Positions 15,293 through 23,302 of a stretch of 27,223 bases of DNA are shown piece after piece. The stretch lies in NCBI GenBank assembly GCA_900545325.1, contig UQZE01000011.1, positions 1 through 27,223 of the forward strand, read 5' to 3'. Each line of letters opens with the position of its first letter. Within the stretch, counting starts at the first letter, position 1. Under the pieces are notes generated by a model that saw only the letters and a program-made list of their open reading frames with translations, ran no database searches and was not told the origin of the DNA. The stretch comes from an uncultured Eubacteriales bacterium (GTDB lineage: Bacteria > Bacillota > Clostridia > Christensenellales > Borkfalkiaceae). Made by a program: the position numbers and the translations under genes.

Positions 15293-15859
15293 TTATAAGC
15301 CGTGAATACTTTCATATTTTTCTTTGAATTTCAATGTTTTTTTTACGTGCGCGCGCGTTTCCCCGTAGGGGATTTTTTTCAGCGTAACGCCGTCGGCGGA
15401 ATAATTTTCGTCTTTCAGCCAGGAAGAAACGTTTCCCTCTCCCGCGTTATACGCCGCAAGCACGGTGGCGGTTTCTTTGAAACGGCGGGAAAGATACCAC
15501 AGATAATAACTGCCGAAGAGGATATTCGTATCGGCGTCGAAAAGGTCGTATTCCTTTGCGCCGAGCTTGACGGCGACAAAGGCCGCGGTCTTAGGCGTGA
15601 GCTGCATGAGCCCCAACGCGCCCGCGCGGCTTTCCGCCCGTTCGTCAAAACCGGATTCCGTCTTGATAAGCGCGTATACGAGCGAACTGTCCAGACCGAA
15701 CGCCGCGCTGCAACGCGAAACGCACTCTTCGTACTTCAACGGATAAATCCATTTTCTTTCGGCATACCGCCAGCCGAAAAAGAGGGCGGCCGCGCCGACG
15801 GCAACGGCGGCGACGGCCGCCGCGATCTTTATAAAACGTTTTTTACGCCGCGTATCCAT
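15293..15859 (-). CDS. Membrane-anchored lytic transglycosylase (SLT domain)
   Basis: 188 residues. A basic start (MDTRRKKRFIK) and one membrane helix at about residues 11-29 anchor it to the outside of the membrane. The SLT goose-lysozyme-like domain follows: the catalytic Glu is E68 in IKTESGF, then GALGLMQLTP, and later AAYNAGEGNVSSW. It cleaves the MurNAc-GlcNAc bond of peptidoglycan with 1,6-anhydro product formation. It is the last gene of polA-coaE-slt, a frequent order in Firmicutes. The start lies 27 bp after coaE; no good Shine-Dalgarno site is close to the ATG, so translation may be weak or depend on coupling. Confidence 0.92.
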   Translation of the reverse strand: MDTRRKKRFIKIAAAVAAVAVGAAALFFGWRYAERKWIYPLKYEECVSRCSAAFGLDSSLVYALIKTESGFDERAESRAGALGLMQLTPKTAAFVAVKLGAKEYDLFDADTNILFGSYYLWYLSRRFKETATVLAAYNAGEGNVSSWLKDENYSADGVTLKKIPYGETRAHVKKTLKFKEKYESIHGL

Positions 15860-15886
15860 AAAACAAGTTTATGTAAAAACGCCCTT

Positions 15887-16474
15887 TTATATACTCTTAT
15901 CCTTTCCGAGAAGAACGTGCAGCGCGCGTTGCGTCGCGCGTTCCAGCGCGGCGAGATCGCCGTCGTTTTGCAGCACGTAATATCCGCTCAGATCCTTTGC
16001 GCCGTAATCGACCTGCGCGCGCATGCGCGCTTTCGCCTGCTCCATGCTCATTCCGCTCCGCACGCAGACGCTTTCCGCCCGTTTCGCTTCATCGCGCATG
16101 ACGACGATCACCTTGTCGAACCGATCTTCGTACCCGCCCTCGAAGAGCAGGGGCACCTCGAAAAAGGCGACGCGTTCCCCCTTTGCTTCCTCGAACATCT
16201 CTTTCATGATGAGGGGGTGCGCGAGTTCGTTGAGCGCCGCCCTTTTCTTTCCGTCCGCAAAGACTTCCGCGGCGAGCCCGGCTCTGTCGAGCGCGGGAGG
16301 TTCTCCCTTCACCGCATCGGGAAACAGCTTTTTCACTGCCGAGAGATAGTCCGCGCGCCCAGAAATGCGGCGGTACGCCTCGTCCGCAGAAACGACCTTA
16401 TAACCCGAACGCCTTATGACGGCGGCAACGGCGCTCTTTCCGCTGCCGATGCCGCCCGTTATGGCAATCTTCAT
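15887..16474 (-). CDS. coaE: Dephospho-CoA kinase
   Basis: 195 residues, normal length. The P-loop is GGIGSGKS (residues 7-14), SADEAY follows, and the LID/substrate part has ELAHPLI and EVPLLFEGGYE. It phosphorylates dephospho-CoA at the 3'-hydroxyl, the last step of coenzyme A synthesis. The start has AGGTG upstream, 7 bp after the polA stop. Confidence 0.96.
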   Translation of the reverse strand: MKIAITGGIGSGKSAVAAVIRRSGYKVVSADEAYRRISGRADYLSAVKKLFPDAVKGEPPALDRAGLAAEVFADGKKRAALNELAHPLIMKEMFEEAKGERVAFFEVPLLFEGGYEDRFDKVIVVMRDEAKRAESVCVRSGMSMEQAKARMRAQVDYGAKDLSGYYVLQNDGDLAALERATQRALHVLLGKDKSI

Positions 16475-16481
16475 ATATCAC

Positions 16482-19025
16482 CTATTTCGCGTCGTACCAG
16501 GTTTCGCCCGCCTCCAGCTCAACCGTGAGCGGTACGCGGAGGGACGCCGCGCCTTCCATTTCGCGGACGAGGAGTTTTTCGACCTCCGCCCGCTCGCTCT
16601 TCAAACAATCTATGATCAGTTCGTCGTGTACCTGCAGGATGAGGCGGGACTTAAAACCGCCTTCTTTCAGCCTGTTATGCACGTTGACCATGGCGACTTT
16701 GATGATGTCCGCGCTGCTGCCCTGGAGCGGCATGTTCATCGCCGCGCGCTCCCCGAACATGCGCTGATTGTAGTTGCTCGATTTCAGTTCTCGGATATAC
16801 CGCTTGCGGCCTAAAAGCGTGGATACGTAGCCGTGTTCTTTGGCAAACTCCACGTTTTTATCCATATATGCCTTGACTTCCGGATATTTTTCGAAATAAG
16901 TCCTGATATATTCCCTCGCCTTGGCCGCGGGGATTTTCAGGTTTTTAGCCAGTCCGAATTCGCTGATGCCGTAAATGATGCCGAAGTTGACGGCCTTCGC
17001 GCTGCGGCGCATCTGCGGCGTAACTTCTCCGCGCGGCACGCCGAACACCGTGGCGGCCGTTTCGGTATGGATATCCGCCTGCTCGTTATATGCCCTGATG
17101 AGAGCTTCGCACCCCGAAAAATGCGCCAGCAGCCGCAGTTCTATCTGCGAGTAATCCGCGCCTACGAGGATATGCTCCTTATCCCGCGGGATAAAGAAAC
17201 GGCGGATCTCTTTACCGAGTTCGTCGCGCACGGGGATATTCTGCAGATTCGGCTCCTTGCTGGAAAGCCGCCCCGTCGTGGTAACGAGCTGATTGAAAGA
17301 AGTATGCACCAGCCCCGTCTTAGGCTCTATCAGCGGTCTGAAACCCTCGATATACGTGGAATACAGCTTTTGCAGCTGCCTGTATTTCAGAATGAGCGGC
17401 ACGATATCGTGTTCGCCTGCGATCTCTTCCAAAACGTCCGCCGAAGTGGAAAAGCCCTTTTTTGTCTTTTTCGCATGTTTCAGCCCGAGTTTTTCAAAGA
17501 GTATCTTGCCGAGCTGCTGGGGCGAGTTCAGATTGAAACTTTCCCCCGCGAGCAGGTGTATGCGCGCCTCCAGATTTTTCAGTTCGCCCTGGTATTGCGA
17601 ACTCATTTCCTCAAGCGTAGCCTTGTCGATTTTAAATCCCGCCGTTTCCATGTCGTAAAGCACGGTTACGAGCGGCAGCTCCACCTCGCGGTAGAGAGAT
17701 GCGAGCCCTTCTTCTTCCAGTTTCCGCCCCAGCTTGTCGTAAATAATCTTCAGCGAATGTCCGCGCGTCTTTTCCGAAACACCGTATTCGGCGCATACGG
17801 CGTCGAATTTTTCGTCCCTGCCCGTGAAGTCGGCAAGATATTTAATGACCGACACGTCCTCGAAATCGGCTTTGAACGCCGTCCCCAAACCGTCGAATTT
17901 GTGCATCAGTTCTTTGAGGTTGAAAGTAACGATCTTCCGTTCGGATGAAACCGCCTCGGCGAGCGCTTCCACGGCTTCGGAATATAGGACGCCTTCGTCG
18001 AAAAAGCCCTCTTTTACTTTCACGGAATATTCAAAGTTCCCGTCGAATACGGATAAATCTTTATCGAAAACGACAAACAGCGTGTCTGCGGAAAGCGCGG
18101 CGGCGAGTTCCGCCTTGTCCTTTACGTTTTTCGTTTCCGGCCCCTCCGCAGTCTGCGGCTCGGCGCCGCTTTCGGCAAACAGATCGTCCCGCTTGGACAA
18201 TAACCTGAATTCCAGTTCGACGAATTTGTTCCTCAGCGCCGCGGGGAAGGGCATGACGAGGCGCATCGCGTCGAGATCGTATGCAAAATCCGCGTGCGTT
18301 TCTATGGTGGCGAGCGTTTTGGAAAGCCTGCAGTTTTCTTCGCCCGCAAGAAGTTTTTCCTTGAGCCTGCCCGTTATTTCGTCTATATGTTCGTAAACCG
18401 CCGCCGCCGTGCCGTATTTTTCGAGCAGCGTCTTCGCCGTCTTTTCCCCCACGCCGGCAACGCCGGGGATATTGTCCGACGCGTCGCCCATGAGCGCCTT
18501 CAATTCAACGACCTGCCAGGGTTCTATGCCCGTTTTTTCCTTGAAGTTTTCCTCCGTCAATACGTCGAGGTCGCTGATGCCTTTTTTCGTGAAATATACG
18601 CTGCTTGAACCGTCCACGAGCTGAAAGGAATCCCTGTCCCCCGTAATGATCACCGTAGGCATGGAAACGTTTTTGGCTACCGTGCCGATAATGTCGTCGG
18701 CCTCCAGCCCCGCTTTTTCGAGAATGTCGATCTTCATGACCGAGAGCACCTCTTTCAAAAGCGGGATCTGCGGGCGGAGATCGTCGGGCATGGGTTTTCT
18801 CGTGCCTTTATACGCCTCGTAAAGTCCGTGGCGGAAAGTGGGCGCATGGACGTCGAAAGCGACGGACATGTGCGTGGGTTTTACGTCCTTTATCACCTTG
18901 AAGAGCATGTTCATAAAACCGAACACGGCCCCTGTGGGAACGCCGCCTTTCGTCATCATAGGCGGATTGGCGTAAAACGCGCGGTTAATCAGGCTGTTGC
19001 CATCGATCAAAACTAATTTTTCCAT
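16482..19025 (-). CDS. polA: DNA polymerase I
   Basis: 847 residues, full length. The N-terminal 5'-3' exonuclease/flap domain (about residues 1-290) has LIDGNSLINRAFYA and SDNIPGVAGVGEKTA. The central 3'-5' exonuclease domain is degenerate: where E. coli has Asp355/Glu357 it reads VVFDKDLSVFD, and no later catalytic aspartate pattern is evident, so proofreading is probably lost as in many Firmicutes. The polymerase domain is intact, with motif A DYSQIELR (D624), motif B RRSAKAVNFGIIYG (from R673) and motif C VHDE (D801). It fills gaps in repair and removes RNA primers. The start has AAGG upstream, with promoter 19104-19132. Confidence 0.97.
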   Translation of the reverse strand: MEKLVLIDGNSLINRAFYANPPMMTKGGVPTGAVFGFMNMLFKVIKDVKPTHMSVAFDVHAPTFRHGLYEAYKGTRKPMPDDLRPQIPLLKEVLSVMKIDILEKAGLEADDIIGTVAKNVSMPTVIITGDRDSFQLVDGSSSVYFTKKGISDLDVLTEENFKEKTGIEPWQVVELKALMGDASDNIPGVAGVGEKTAKTLLEKYGTAAAVYEHIDEITGRLKEKLLAGEENCRLSKTLATIETHADFAYDLDAMRLVMPFPAALRNKFVELEFRLLSKRDDLFAESGAEPQTAEGPETKNVKDKAELAAALSADTLFVVFDKDLSVFDGNFEYSVKVKEGFFDEGVLYSEAVEALAEAVSSERKIVTFNLKELMHKFDGLGTAFKADFEDVSVIKYLADFTGRDEKFDAVCAEYGVSEKTRGHSLKIIYDKLGRKLEEEGLASLYREVELPLVTVLYDMETAGFKIDKATLEEMSSQYQGELKNLEARIHLLAGESFNLNSPQQLGKILFEKLGLKHAKKTKKGFSTSADVLEEIAGEHDIVPLILKYRQLQKLYSTYIEGFRPLIEPKTGLVHTSFNQLVTTTGRLSSKEPNLQNIPVRDELGKEIRRFFIPRDKEHILVGADYSQIELRLLAHFSGCEALIRAYNEQADIHTETAATVFGVPRGEVTPQMRRSAKAVNFGIIYGISEFGLAKNLKIPAAKAREYIRTYFEKYPEVKAYMDKNVEFAKEHGYVSTLLGRKRYIRELKSSNYNQRMFGERAAMNMPLQGSSADIIKVAMVNVHNRLKEGGFKSRLILQVHDELIIDCLKSERAEVEKLLVREMEGAASLRVPLTVELEAGETWYDAK

Positions 19026-19044
19026 AAATACCTTGTGAAAATTC

Positions 19045-19073
19045 TTGATTTTTAGAAGAAAATGTGATATGCT
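19045..19073 (+). promoter_or_regulatory. Possible promoter of tRNA-Leu(CAA)
   Basis: TTGATT (19045-19050), 17-bp spacer, TATGCT (19068-19073), about 70 bp before the tRNA 5' end. It overlaps the polA leader on the other strand, so the two transcripts would be divergent. Confidence 0.5.
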
Positions 19074-19103
19074 TTGTTAGCGAAAGGGATAGGAATTAAT
19101 TCT

Positions 19104-19132
19104 ATTTTACCAAATCGAAAACAAAAAAGCAA
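19104..19132 (-). promoter_or_regulatory. Promoter of polA
   Basis: Minus strand: TTGCTT (19127-19132), 17-bp spacer, TAAAAT (19104-19109) with an extended TG-type element just before the -10. Confidence 0.65.
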
Positions 19133-19150
19133 GCTTTAAAAGAAAATAAT

Positions 19151-19237
19151 GCCGCCGTGGTGAAATTGGCAGACGCACGGGACTCAAAATCCCGCGGTAG
19201 AGATACCGTGTCGGTTCGACCCCGACCGGCGGCACCA
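19151..19237 (+). tRNA. tRNA-Leu, anticodon CAA
   Basis: 87 nt including CCA. The acceptor GCCGCCG pairs perfectly with CGGCGGC, discriminator A, CCA encoded. The anticodon loop is CTCAAAA in the stem CGGGA/TCCCG, read as CAA (codon UUG). It has a long variable arm and T loop TTCGACC. It borders the accessory region to the right and could be an integration site; no repeat of its 3' end was found downstream in the window. Confidence 0.96.
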
Positions 19238-19243
19238 GATGGG

Positions 19244-19293
19244 AACTATCCGAACACCACTATTACGCAGCAGTGGGTTCGGGTAGTTTTTTT
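19244..19293 (+). terminator. Terminator of tRNA-Leu(CAA)
   Basis: Stem ACTATCCGAAC / GTTCGGGTAGT with inner pairing CACT/AGTG, followed by seven T. It starts about 7 bp after the tRNA CCA. Confidence 0.85.
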
Positions 19294-19610
19294 ATTGCCG
19301 AAAAAGGAATAACTCTCCGAATTTTTTGCCTCTTCGTTGTGGCTATCGTAGCACAGTTCTCGCGGAAGTCAACGGGAAAAATTATCGCTGAAAAATTGAA
19401 TAGTTTAAGGATATGGAAAGCCGAGCAGGTCAATTCGATCTGCTCGGCTTTTTTGCGTTTATAGCAGTTTTTTCTGTTATTCATATGCAATAATTTTGTC
19501 CTGTTTCGTTGACTTCCGATGCGCCGATTTTAAGTGAATAAGAGTTTATCTCGCCCAATGCTCCTGTCGCCCCTGCCGAAAGGCAAAATAAAATTTCGGA
19601 GGTAAACTCT
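19294..19610. other. Non-coding stretch upstream of the accessory operon
   Basis: No gene supported on either strand; the short frames here have no ribosome binding site. It contains the terminator at 19417-19454. Upstream of the first accessory gene I found only weak promoter candidates (TTGACT at 19509-19514 has no good -10 at 16-18 bp). The 5' leader ends with a small TGCC-GAAA-GGCA hairpin just before the GGAGG site. Confidence 0.4.
19417..19454 (+). terminator. Intrinsic terminator ahead of the accessory operon
   Basis: Stem GCCGAGCAG / CTGCTCGGC (9 bp, 11-nt loop), followed by six T, preceded by AAA. It lies about 125 bp after the tRNA terminator with no intact gene between, so it may be left over from a lost gene. 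Confidence 0.85.
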
Positions 19611-19874
19611 ATGAAAACCAAAGTTTCCAATTTCACCGAGTTCAAAGCGTATTATCTCTCTGAATTTGAACTGTACGACGGTGAAGCGTTCATCACCTTC
19701 AATATTGTCGGCATCGACCTTGACCGTAACGAAATACAGGTTGCCGTAACAGACAGAGGCAGGATTAGCGTTGTAACTTATGACCTCTTGACGGATAAAA
19801 ACGACAGGCTTTATTTCGAATACGGCGTGATGTTCGAGCGCGTATATCTGGACGAGTTCGAGGAGGCTGCATAA
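19611..19874 (+). CDS. Small acidic hypothetical protein, first gene of the accessory operon
   Basis: 87 residues, no family recognised. It is acidic, with alternating hydrophobic and charged residues suggesting a small beta-rich fold (AFITFNIVGIDLDRNEIQVAVTDRGRISVVTYDLL), and no membrane segment. GGAGG lies 7 bp before the ATG. Its stop overlaps the next start by one base (TAATG). Similar short acidic proteins are common in the cargo of conjugative elements of Clostridia, which is as far as the assignment goes. Confidence 0.75.
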   Translation: MKTKVSNFTEFKAYYLSEFELYDGEAFITFNIVGIDLDRNEIQVAVTDRGRISVVTYDLLTDKNDRLYFEYGVMFERVYLDEFEEAA

Positions 19875-20026
19875 TGGAAAACTGCGAAAAACACAGCAAA
19901 CTTCTCTGCTCTGAGTGCAGGCATTTTGACTATTGCGACATAGCAAAAAGGTGCGACGGTATCTGCTATTCCTGCGACATCACGGAATGCGAAAACAATC
20001 TGGATCACAAGGAGGACACAAAATGA
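19874..20026 (+). CDS. 50-residue cysteine-rich (zinc-ribbon-like) protein
   Basis: A short gene between two coupled neighbours. The 50-residue product starts MENCEKHSKLLCSEC and has cysteines at 4, 12, 15, 21, 27, 31, 34 and 39, with a CxxC pair at 12/15 and another at 31/34: two possible zinc-binding knuckles or one treble-clef-like site. Its start overlaps the preceding stop (TAATG) and its stop overlaps the next start (ATGA), with no gap on either side. This coupling, plus GGAGG near its 3' end serving the next gene, supports a real gene although it is very short. Function unknown; DNA or protein binding would be a guess. Confidence 0.7.
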   Translation: MENCEKHSKLLCSECRHFDYCDIAKRCDGICYSCDITECENNLDHKEDTK

Positions 20027-20436
20027 AACTCACTCTTTCCAATGTCAAGGAAATCAAGCGCAATTCGGATAGTCCTCTCACAAAGCGCGTCTGCAACTAT
20101 GTCATAGGCCGCTGGGGCGACTACAACGACAAGAAGTACATCTTCACGGATGTGCTCCATAACGGCTGTCGTTCGGGTGTTGTAAGCGAACTCATTTACT
20201 ACTACGACACGGTGCGCTTTTATAAGCAATATCGCCAAGAGATCAACGAGATGCTTTACAACATCATGAACGAAACGGGGCTTTACGCTCCTTCCGAACT
20301 CTTCGGAGACAAGTGGGACAAGGAAGATCCGCTTGCACAGGATGACTTCAATCAGAACCTGCTGGCGTGGTTCGGATTCGAAGAAACGCTCAGGAACATC
20401 GGTTACAACTTTGAAACTTTACAGGATTATATCTAA
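20023..20436 (+). CDS. Hypothetical mobile-element protein, 137 residues
   Basis: 137 residues from the ATG at 20023, which has GGAGG 7 bp upstream; an earlier in-frame start overlaps the cysteine-rich gene and is rejected. It is a soluble protein with mixed helix and strand pattern: KRVCNYVIGRWGDYNDKKYIFTDVL, GVVSELIYYYDT, then helices rich in aromatic residues and the end FGFEETLRNIGYNFETLQDYI. It resembles uncharacterised proteins of conjugative elements and phages, perhaps DUF7222-like, but I recall this only faintly. Start and stop are tightly packed with its neighbours. Confidence 0.75.
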   Translation: MKLTLSNVKEIKRNSDSPLTKRVCNYVIGRWGDYNDKKYIFTDVLHNGCRSGVVSELIYYYDTVRFYKQYRQEINEMLYNIMNETGLYAPSELFGDKWDKEDPLAQDDFNQNLLAWFGFEETLRNIGYNFETLQDYI

Positions 20437-20449
20437 GGAGGATACGAAA

Positions 20450-20863
20450 ATGACAGACAAAAACATTGCAAAGAAAGAAAAGGCCATCGAACTGCTCAAG
20501 CAGATGGACATTTATGCCCCGTATATCAAAGGTTTCCGCGAAAGCGACAAAGTATGCTTCTTTGAACGCTTCGGCGGCTACTGGGCGGAACAGGAACCCG
20601 AACTCTACGAAAAGATGAAATCGCTTGAAAAGAAATACAAATGCCTCGTGTATGCCATCACGCACGAATTAACCGAGTTTGGCGAGTGCTACTCCTTCCT
20701 CATCGTAACGGACTATAAGTCGGAATGGAAAACTCTTATGCACTCCGAAGGCAATACGCATACGGCGTTTGCTTACGTCTGGAATAAAGACGACGACTGG
20801 TGCTCGGAATTTGGCAATGTGACCGTACAGAGTTTCGGCGGCGGTATCAGAAGAGTTGCGTGA
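20450..20863 (+). CDS. Hypothetical mobile-element protein, 137 residues
   Basis: 137 residues from the ATG at 20450 with AAGGAGG upstream; an upstream start in the same frame would overlap the previous gene by over 100 bases and is not used. It has an N-terminal helix rich in Lys and Glu (KNIAKKEKAIELLKQ), then an alpha/beta body (YKCLVYAITHELTEFGECYSFLIVTDYKSEWK) ending GNVTVQSFGGGIRRVA. No family recognised. There is a 13-bp gap from the previous stop and 11 bp to the next start, so it is in the same operon. Confidence 0.75.
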   Translation: MTDKNIAKKEKAIELLKQMDIYAPYIKGFRESDKVCFFERFGGYWAEQEPELYEKMKSLEKKYKCLVYAITHELTEFGECYSFLIVTDYKSEWKTLMHSEGNTHTAFAYVWNKDDDWCSEFGNVTVQSFGGGIRRVA

Positions 20864-20874
20864 GGTGGAATACT

Positions 20875-21414
20875 ATGCCGTCTGACGAAGAAATACAGGA
20901 AATCATGGCTGAAATTGCCGAGAAAGAAAAGGCTGAACAACAAAAGCAGACGGTCTCTCCCGTGTATCGGAAGTATCTGGATGTGCAGGACAAGTATCCG
21001 CAAGCAATCGTCGCCATGCGCTTGGGCGACTTTTATGAGGTGTTCGGCAAGAACGCAGAGGTGCTTGCAAACGAACTTCCTCTTACCCTTACGGGTAGAG
21101 ATTGCGGACTTGAAAGCCGAGTGCCTATGGTCGGTTTCCCATACCACACCGCAGAGATGTACTTCGGCAAAATCTTAAGCAACGGACATACGATTGTCGT
21201 CATGGAAAACGACGACGAAGTGCGCGAACTGCCTTCTGCGCAGGGCGTTGACCTTGAAACGGGCGAGATACTCTCCGAAGAAGAAATGCGCGAATTTGAC
21301 GGCGACATCGAAGAGCCGAAGGACCTTGACGATAACTTTGATGCTTCCGCCTTCGACAAGAACGCACTTTGCAAGCTGGATGAAATGTTCGGCGACAAAA
21401 TTACATTGAGGTAA
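20875..21414 (+). CDS. Stand-alone MutS-I (mismatch-recognition) domain-like protein
   Basis: 179 residues from the ATG at 20875 (GAGGTGG upstream). Residues about 30-115 match the N-terminal domain I of MutS in order and spacing: KYLDVQDKYPQAIVAMRLGDFYEVFGKNAEVLANEL, then LTGRD, VPMVGFPYHTAEMYFGKIL and GHTIVVME. The GDFYE and PYH landmarks are present, including the Phe-x-Glu (F-Y-E) used by MutS to insert at mismatched bases. There is no clamp, lever or ATPase domain, so it cannot be a mismatch-repair ATPase. The last 60 residues are acidic. Such a domain alone is known to me from large polyvalent proteins and cargo of conjugative elements; here it is a separate gene. A role in DNA binding or countering host repair is inference. 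Confidence 0.8.
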   Translation: MPSDEEIQEIMAEIAEKEKAEQQKQTVSPVYRKYLDVQDKYPQAIVAMRLGDFYEVFGKNAEVLANELPLTLTGRDCGLESRVPMVGFPYHTAEMYFGKILSNGHTIVVMENDDEVRELPSAQGVDLETGEILSEEEMREFDGDIEEPKDLDDNFDASAFDKNALCKLDEMFGDKITLR

Positions 21415-21419
21415 AATCT

Positions 21420-22742
21420 ATGAATACAAATTATATAAAACCAATCCCCAAGAGGATCGAAAAACACATCCTCGATTACGATGCAACACACAATGATTAC
21501 CGCGGCTTACGGTTCTATTCCTATCTTACCACGATACAAAAAGAACTCGTCAAGATCACCGTAGCTGTTCGCAATAAGAACAAAAAAATAAGGCTAATAA
21601 AGCAGGTAGCCATTCACGGCGTATACTCGGACAAATGTCTGGTGCGAGATATGGAATATTCCTTTATGGGCAATTATCGTGTAGGCTGGTATGATGAAGG
21701 CATCAAATATCCGTACAATATGCCGCCATATTATAACGACGGCAAATGGTATGCCGTGGAATACAAGTACTTTAATCCTTGGGCGCCCGTTATCAATCCG
21801 AAGTTCGCGCTTTCCTTTCCTGAGTTTCGTTATTCCGCAGTTGACATTCAAAATCCGCCTTGCATAATCACCTATCTTCGGACTTATCTCAAATATCCGC
21901 AGGTCGAATACCTTGTCAAAGCGGGTCTGGGCAAATATGTCGGCAGCAAGATGATATTAAAGAAAATCGGCAGCGACAAAGGCTTCCGCAAATGGCTGAT
22001 GGTTCACCGCGAAGAACTACGGGCTCATCATTACTATGTGGACGTTGTATTGCGCGGGTACAGAACGGGAAAGCCGCTCGAAACGCTGCAATCTTACCGC
22101 GAAGCGAAAATCAATCTGCGGAAAAACGAAACGCTCAAGCCCATACGAGAACTTTTCACTGGCCCCGAACGGGAACAATTTTTCGATTATATTGCCGCAC
22201 AGAACACCAATGCCAATACATATCTCGACTATCTCAAAGCCTGCCAATATCTCGGGCTGGATATGTCCGAAGAGAAGAACCGCTTTCCGCACGACTTCAA
22301 ACGCTGGCATGACATTCGCATAGACCAATACGCCTCGGCACGAGCGGAAGCAGACAGAAAGGCGAAACAGGAACTGTATGCACAATTTGCCCGTATTGCC
22401 GAAAAATACTTGCCGCTTGAACACGATAAGCGCAGCGCCTTCGTTTGCATCATTGCCCGCTCTCCTGCTGACCTGATCCGCGAAGGTGAATTGCTAGATC
22501 ACTGTGTGGGACGGATGAACTATGACCAGCGTTTTGTCCGCGAAGAATCGCTCATTTTCTTTATCCGTACAAAAGAGCAGCCGGATATTCCGTTCGTTAC
22601 GCTCGAATACTCTCTCCGTAATCACAAAGTCCTACAATGCTACGGAGAACACGACCATAAACCGAGCGAAGACGTTTTGCATTACGTTAACAAAGTCTGG
22701 CTGCCGTATGCAAACCGCACCATCAAAAAACTTGCCGCATAG
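21420..22742 (+). CDS. PcfJ-family protein
   Basis: 440 residues. The C-terminal 100 residues carry the PcfJ domain known from enterococcal conjugative plasmid pCF10 and widespread in Firmicutes mobile elements: ADLIREGELLDHCVGRMNYDQRFVREESLIFFIR, VTLEYSLRNHKVLQCYGEHDHKP. The conserved HCVG and QCYG motifs are present. The N-terminal 330 residues are poorly characterised and rich in aromatic residues. Its molecular role is not settled. GAGGT lies 8 bp before the ATG and the gap from the previous gene is 5 bp. It is the largest gene of this operon and the best marker of its mobile-element origin. Confidence 0.85.
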   Translation: MNTNYIKPIPKRIEKHILDYDATHNDYRGLRFYSYLTTIQKELVKITVAVRNKNKKIRLIKQVAIHGVYSDKCLVRDMEYSFMGNYRVGWYDEGIKYPYNMPPYYNDGKWYAVEYKYFNPWAPVINPKFALSFPEFRYSAVDIQNPPCIITYLRTYLKYPQVEYLVKAGLGKYVGSKMILKKIGSDKGFRKWLMVHREELRAHHYYVDVVLRGYRTGKPLETLQSYREAKINLRKNETLKPIRELFTGPEREQFFDYIAAQNTNANTYLDYLKACQYLGLDMSEEKNRFPHDFKRWHDIRIDQYASARAEADRKAKQELYAQFARIAEKYLPLEHDKRSAFVCIIARSPADLIREGELLDHCVGRMNYDQRFVREESLIFFIRTKEQPDIPFVTLEYSLRNHKVLQCYGEHDHKPSEDVLHYVNKVWLPYANRTIKKLAA

Positions 22743-22754
22743 GAGGAAACAATT

Positions 22755-23042
22755 ATGGAAAACTATTTTCGTATTACCGCTTACCACCCCGCAGAAAATA
22801 TCTGCGCCGTCTTTGACAGCAACGGACGCTTTGAAAAGCTCTGGCAATTCAGCTCATACCTCATTCAAAAAGGCTTTAAGATTATTGAAGTCGGTGCGGA
22901 CGATAAATTCGACGACGGAGATTTCGACCGCGCTCCCGCAGAAACGGACAAAATCATCTTACGCGCCTGCGCAAATGGACAGCCCGTCATCAATGGCAAC
23001 ACCATTCAGGTGAACGACAAATGTTACACAAAAAAGAATTGA
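22755..23042 (+). CDS. Small hypothetical protein, last gene of the accessory operon
   Basis: 95 residues with AGGAGG 9 bp upstream, 12 bp after the pcfJ-like stop. The pattern is FRITAYHPAENICAVFDSNGRFEKLWQFSSYLIQKGFKIIEV, an alpha/beta fold, then an acidic loop and ILRACANGQPVINGNTIQVNDKCY. No family recognised, although proteins of this look occur with PcfJ in Clostridia elements. A terminator follows 34 bp after its stop. Confidence 0.7.
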   Translation: MENYFRITAYHPAENICAVFDSNGRFEKLWQFSSYLIQKGFKIIEVGADDKFDDGDFDRAPAETDKIILRACANGQPVINGNTIQVNDKCYTKKN

Positions 23043-23076
23043 CCTTGGCGGCATAAATCGAATATCCATCCAACCG

Positions 23077-23104
23077 AAAGAGGGAGTTTTTCTCCCTCTT
23101 TTTT
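23077..23104 (+). terminator. Terminator of the accessory operon
   Basis: Perfect 10-bp stem AAAGAGGGAG / CTCCCTCTTT with a five-T loop and T run to 23104. It closes the seven-gene plus-strand operon. Confidence 0.92.
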
Positions 23105-23115
23105 GATGTAAGAAA

Positions 23116-23302
23116 AACTTTATGTAAAGTTGGGGTAAATTTGGAATTTACTTTAAGTAGTGATCGCAGGGCGTGTGCTTGTCTTGAACAAGCGCGGCGC
23201 TGCGCGCCGCGGACAAGCACACGCCCTGCAAAACCTGATCCGGCGGCCGAAACAGCAGTACGGGCGCGGCATCGCCGCTGAACCGCTTGGCGATTGCCGC
23301 GC
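23116..23302. repeat. Block of hairpins with an 18-bp perfect inverted repeat
   Basis: Non-coding and GC-rich from about 23160. Elements in order: short dyad ACTTTA/TAAAGT (about 23113-23130); GTAAATT-TGG-AATTTAC; then a perfect 18-bp inverted repeat GCAGGGCGTGTGCTTGTC (23166-23183) with its complement at 23212-23229. Inside it is an 8-bp hairpin CGCGGCGC-TGC-GCGCCGCG (23193-23211). The segment ACAAGC at 23188-23193 could also pair with GCTTGT in the left arm, so two folds compete. A further hairpin, 23264-23302, has a 13-bp stem with one bulged base. It lies between the operon terminator and the 3' end of the toxin gene. It may be a dispersed palindromic repeat or a structured RNA. Confidence 0.75.

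Noticed and set aside
19455..19610. Sigma-A promoter for the accessory operon (TTGACT at 19509)
   Set aside because: No acceptable -10 lies at 16-18 bp; the true promoter may be atypical or further upstream.
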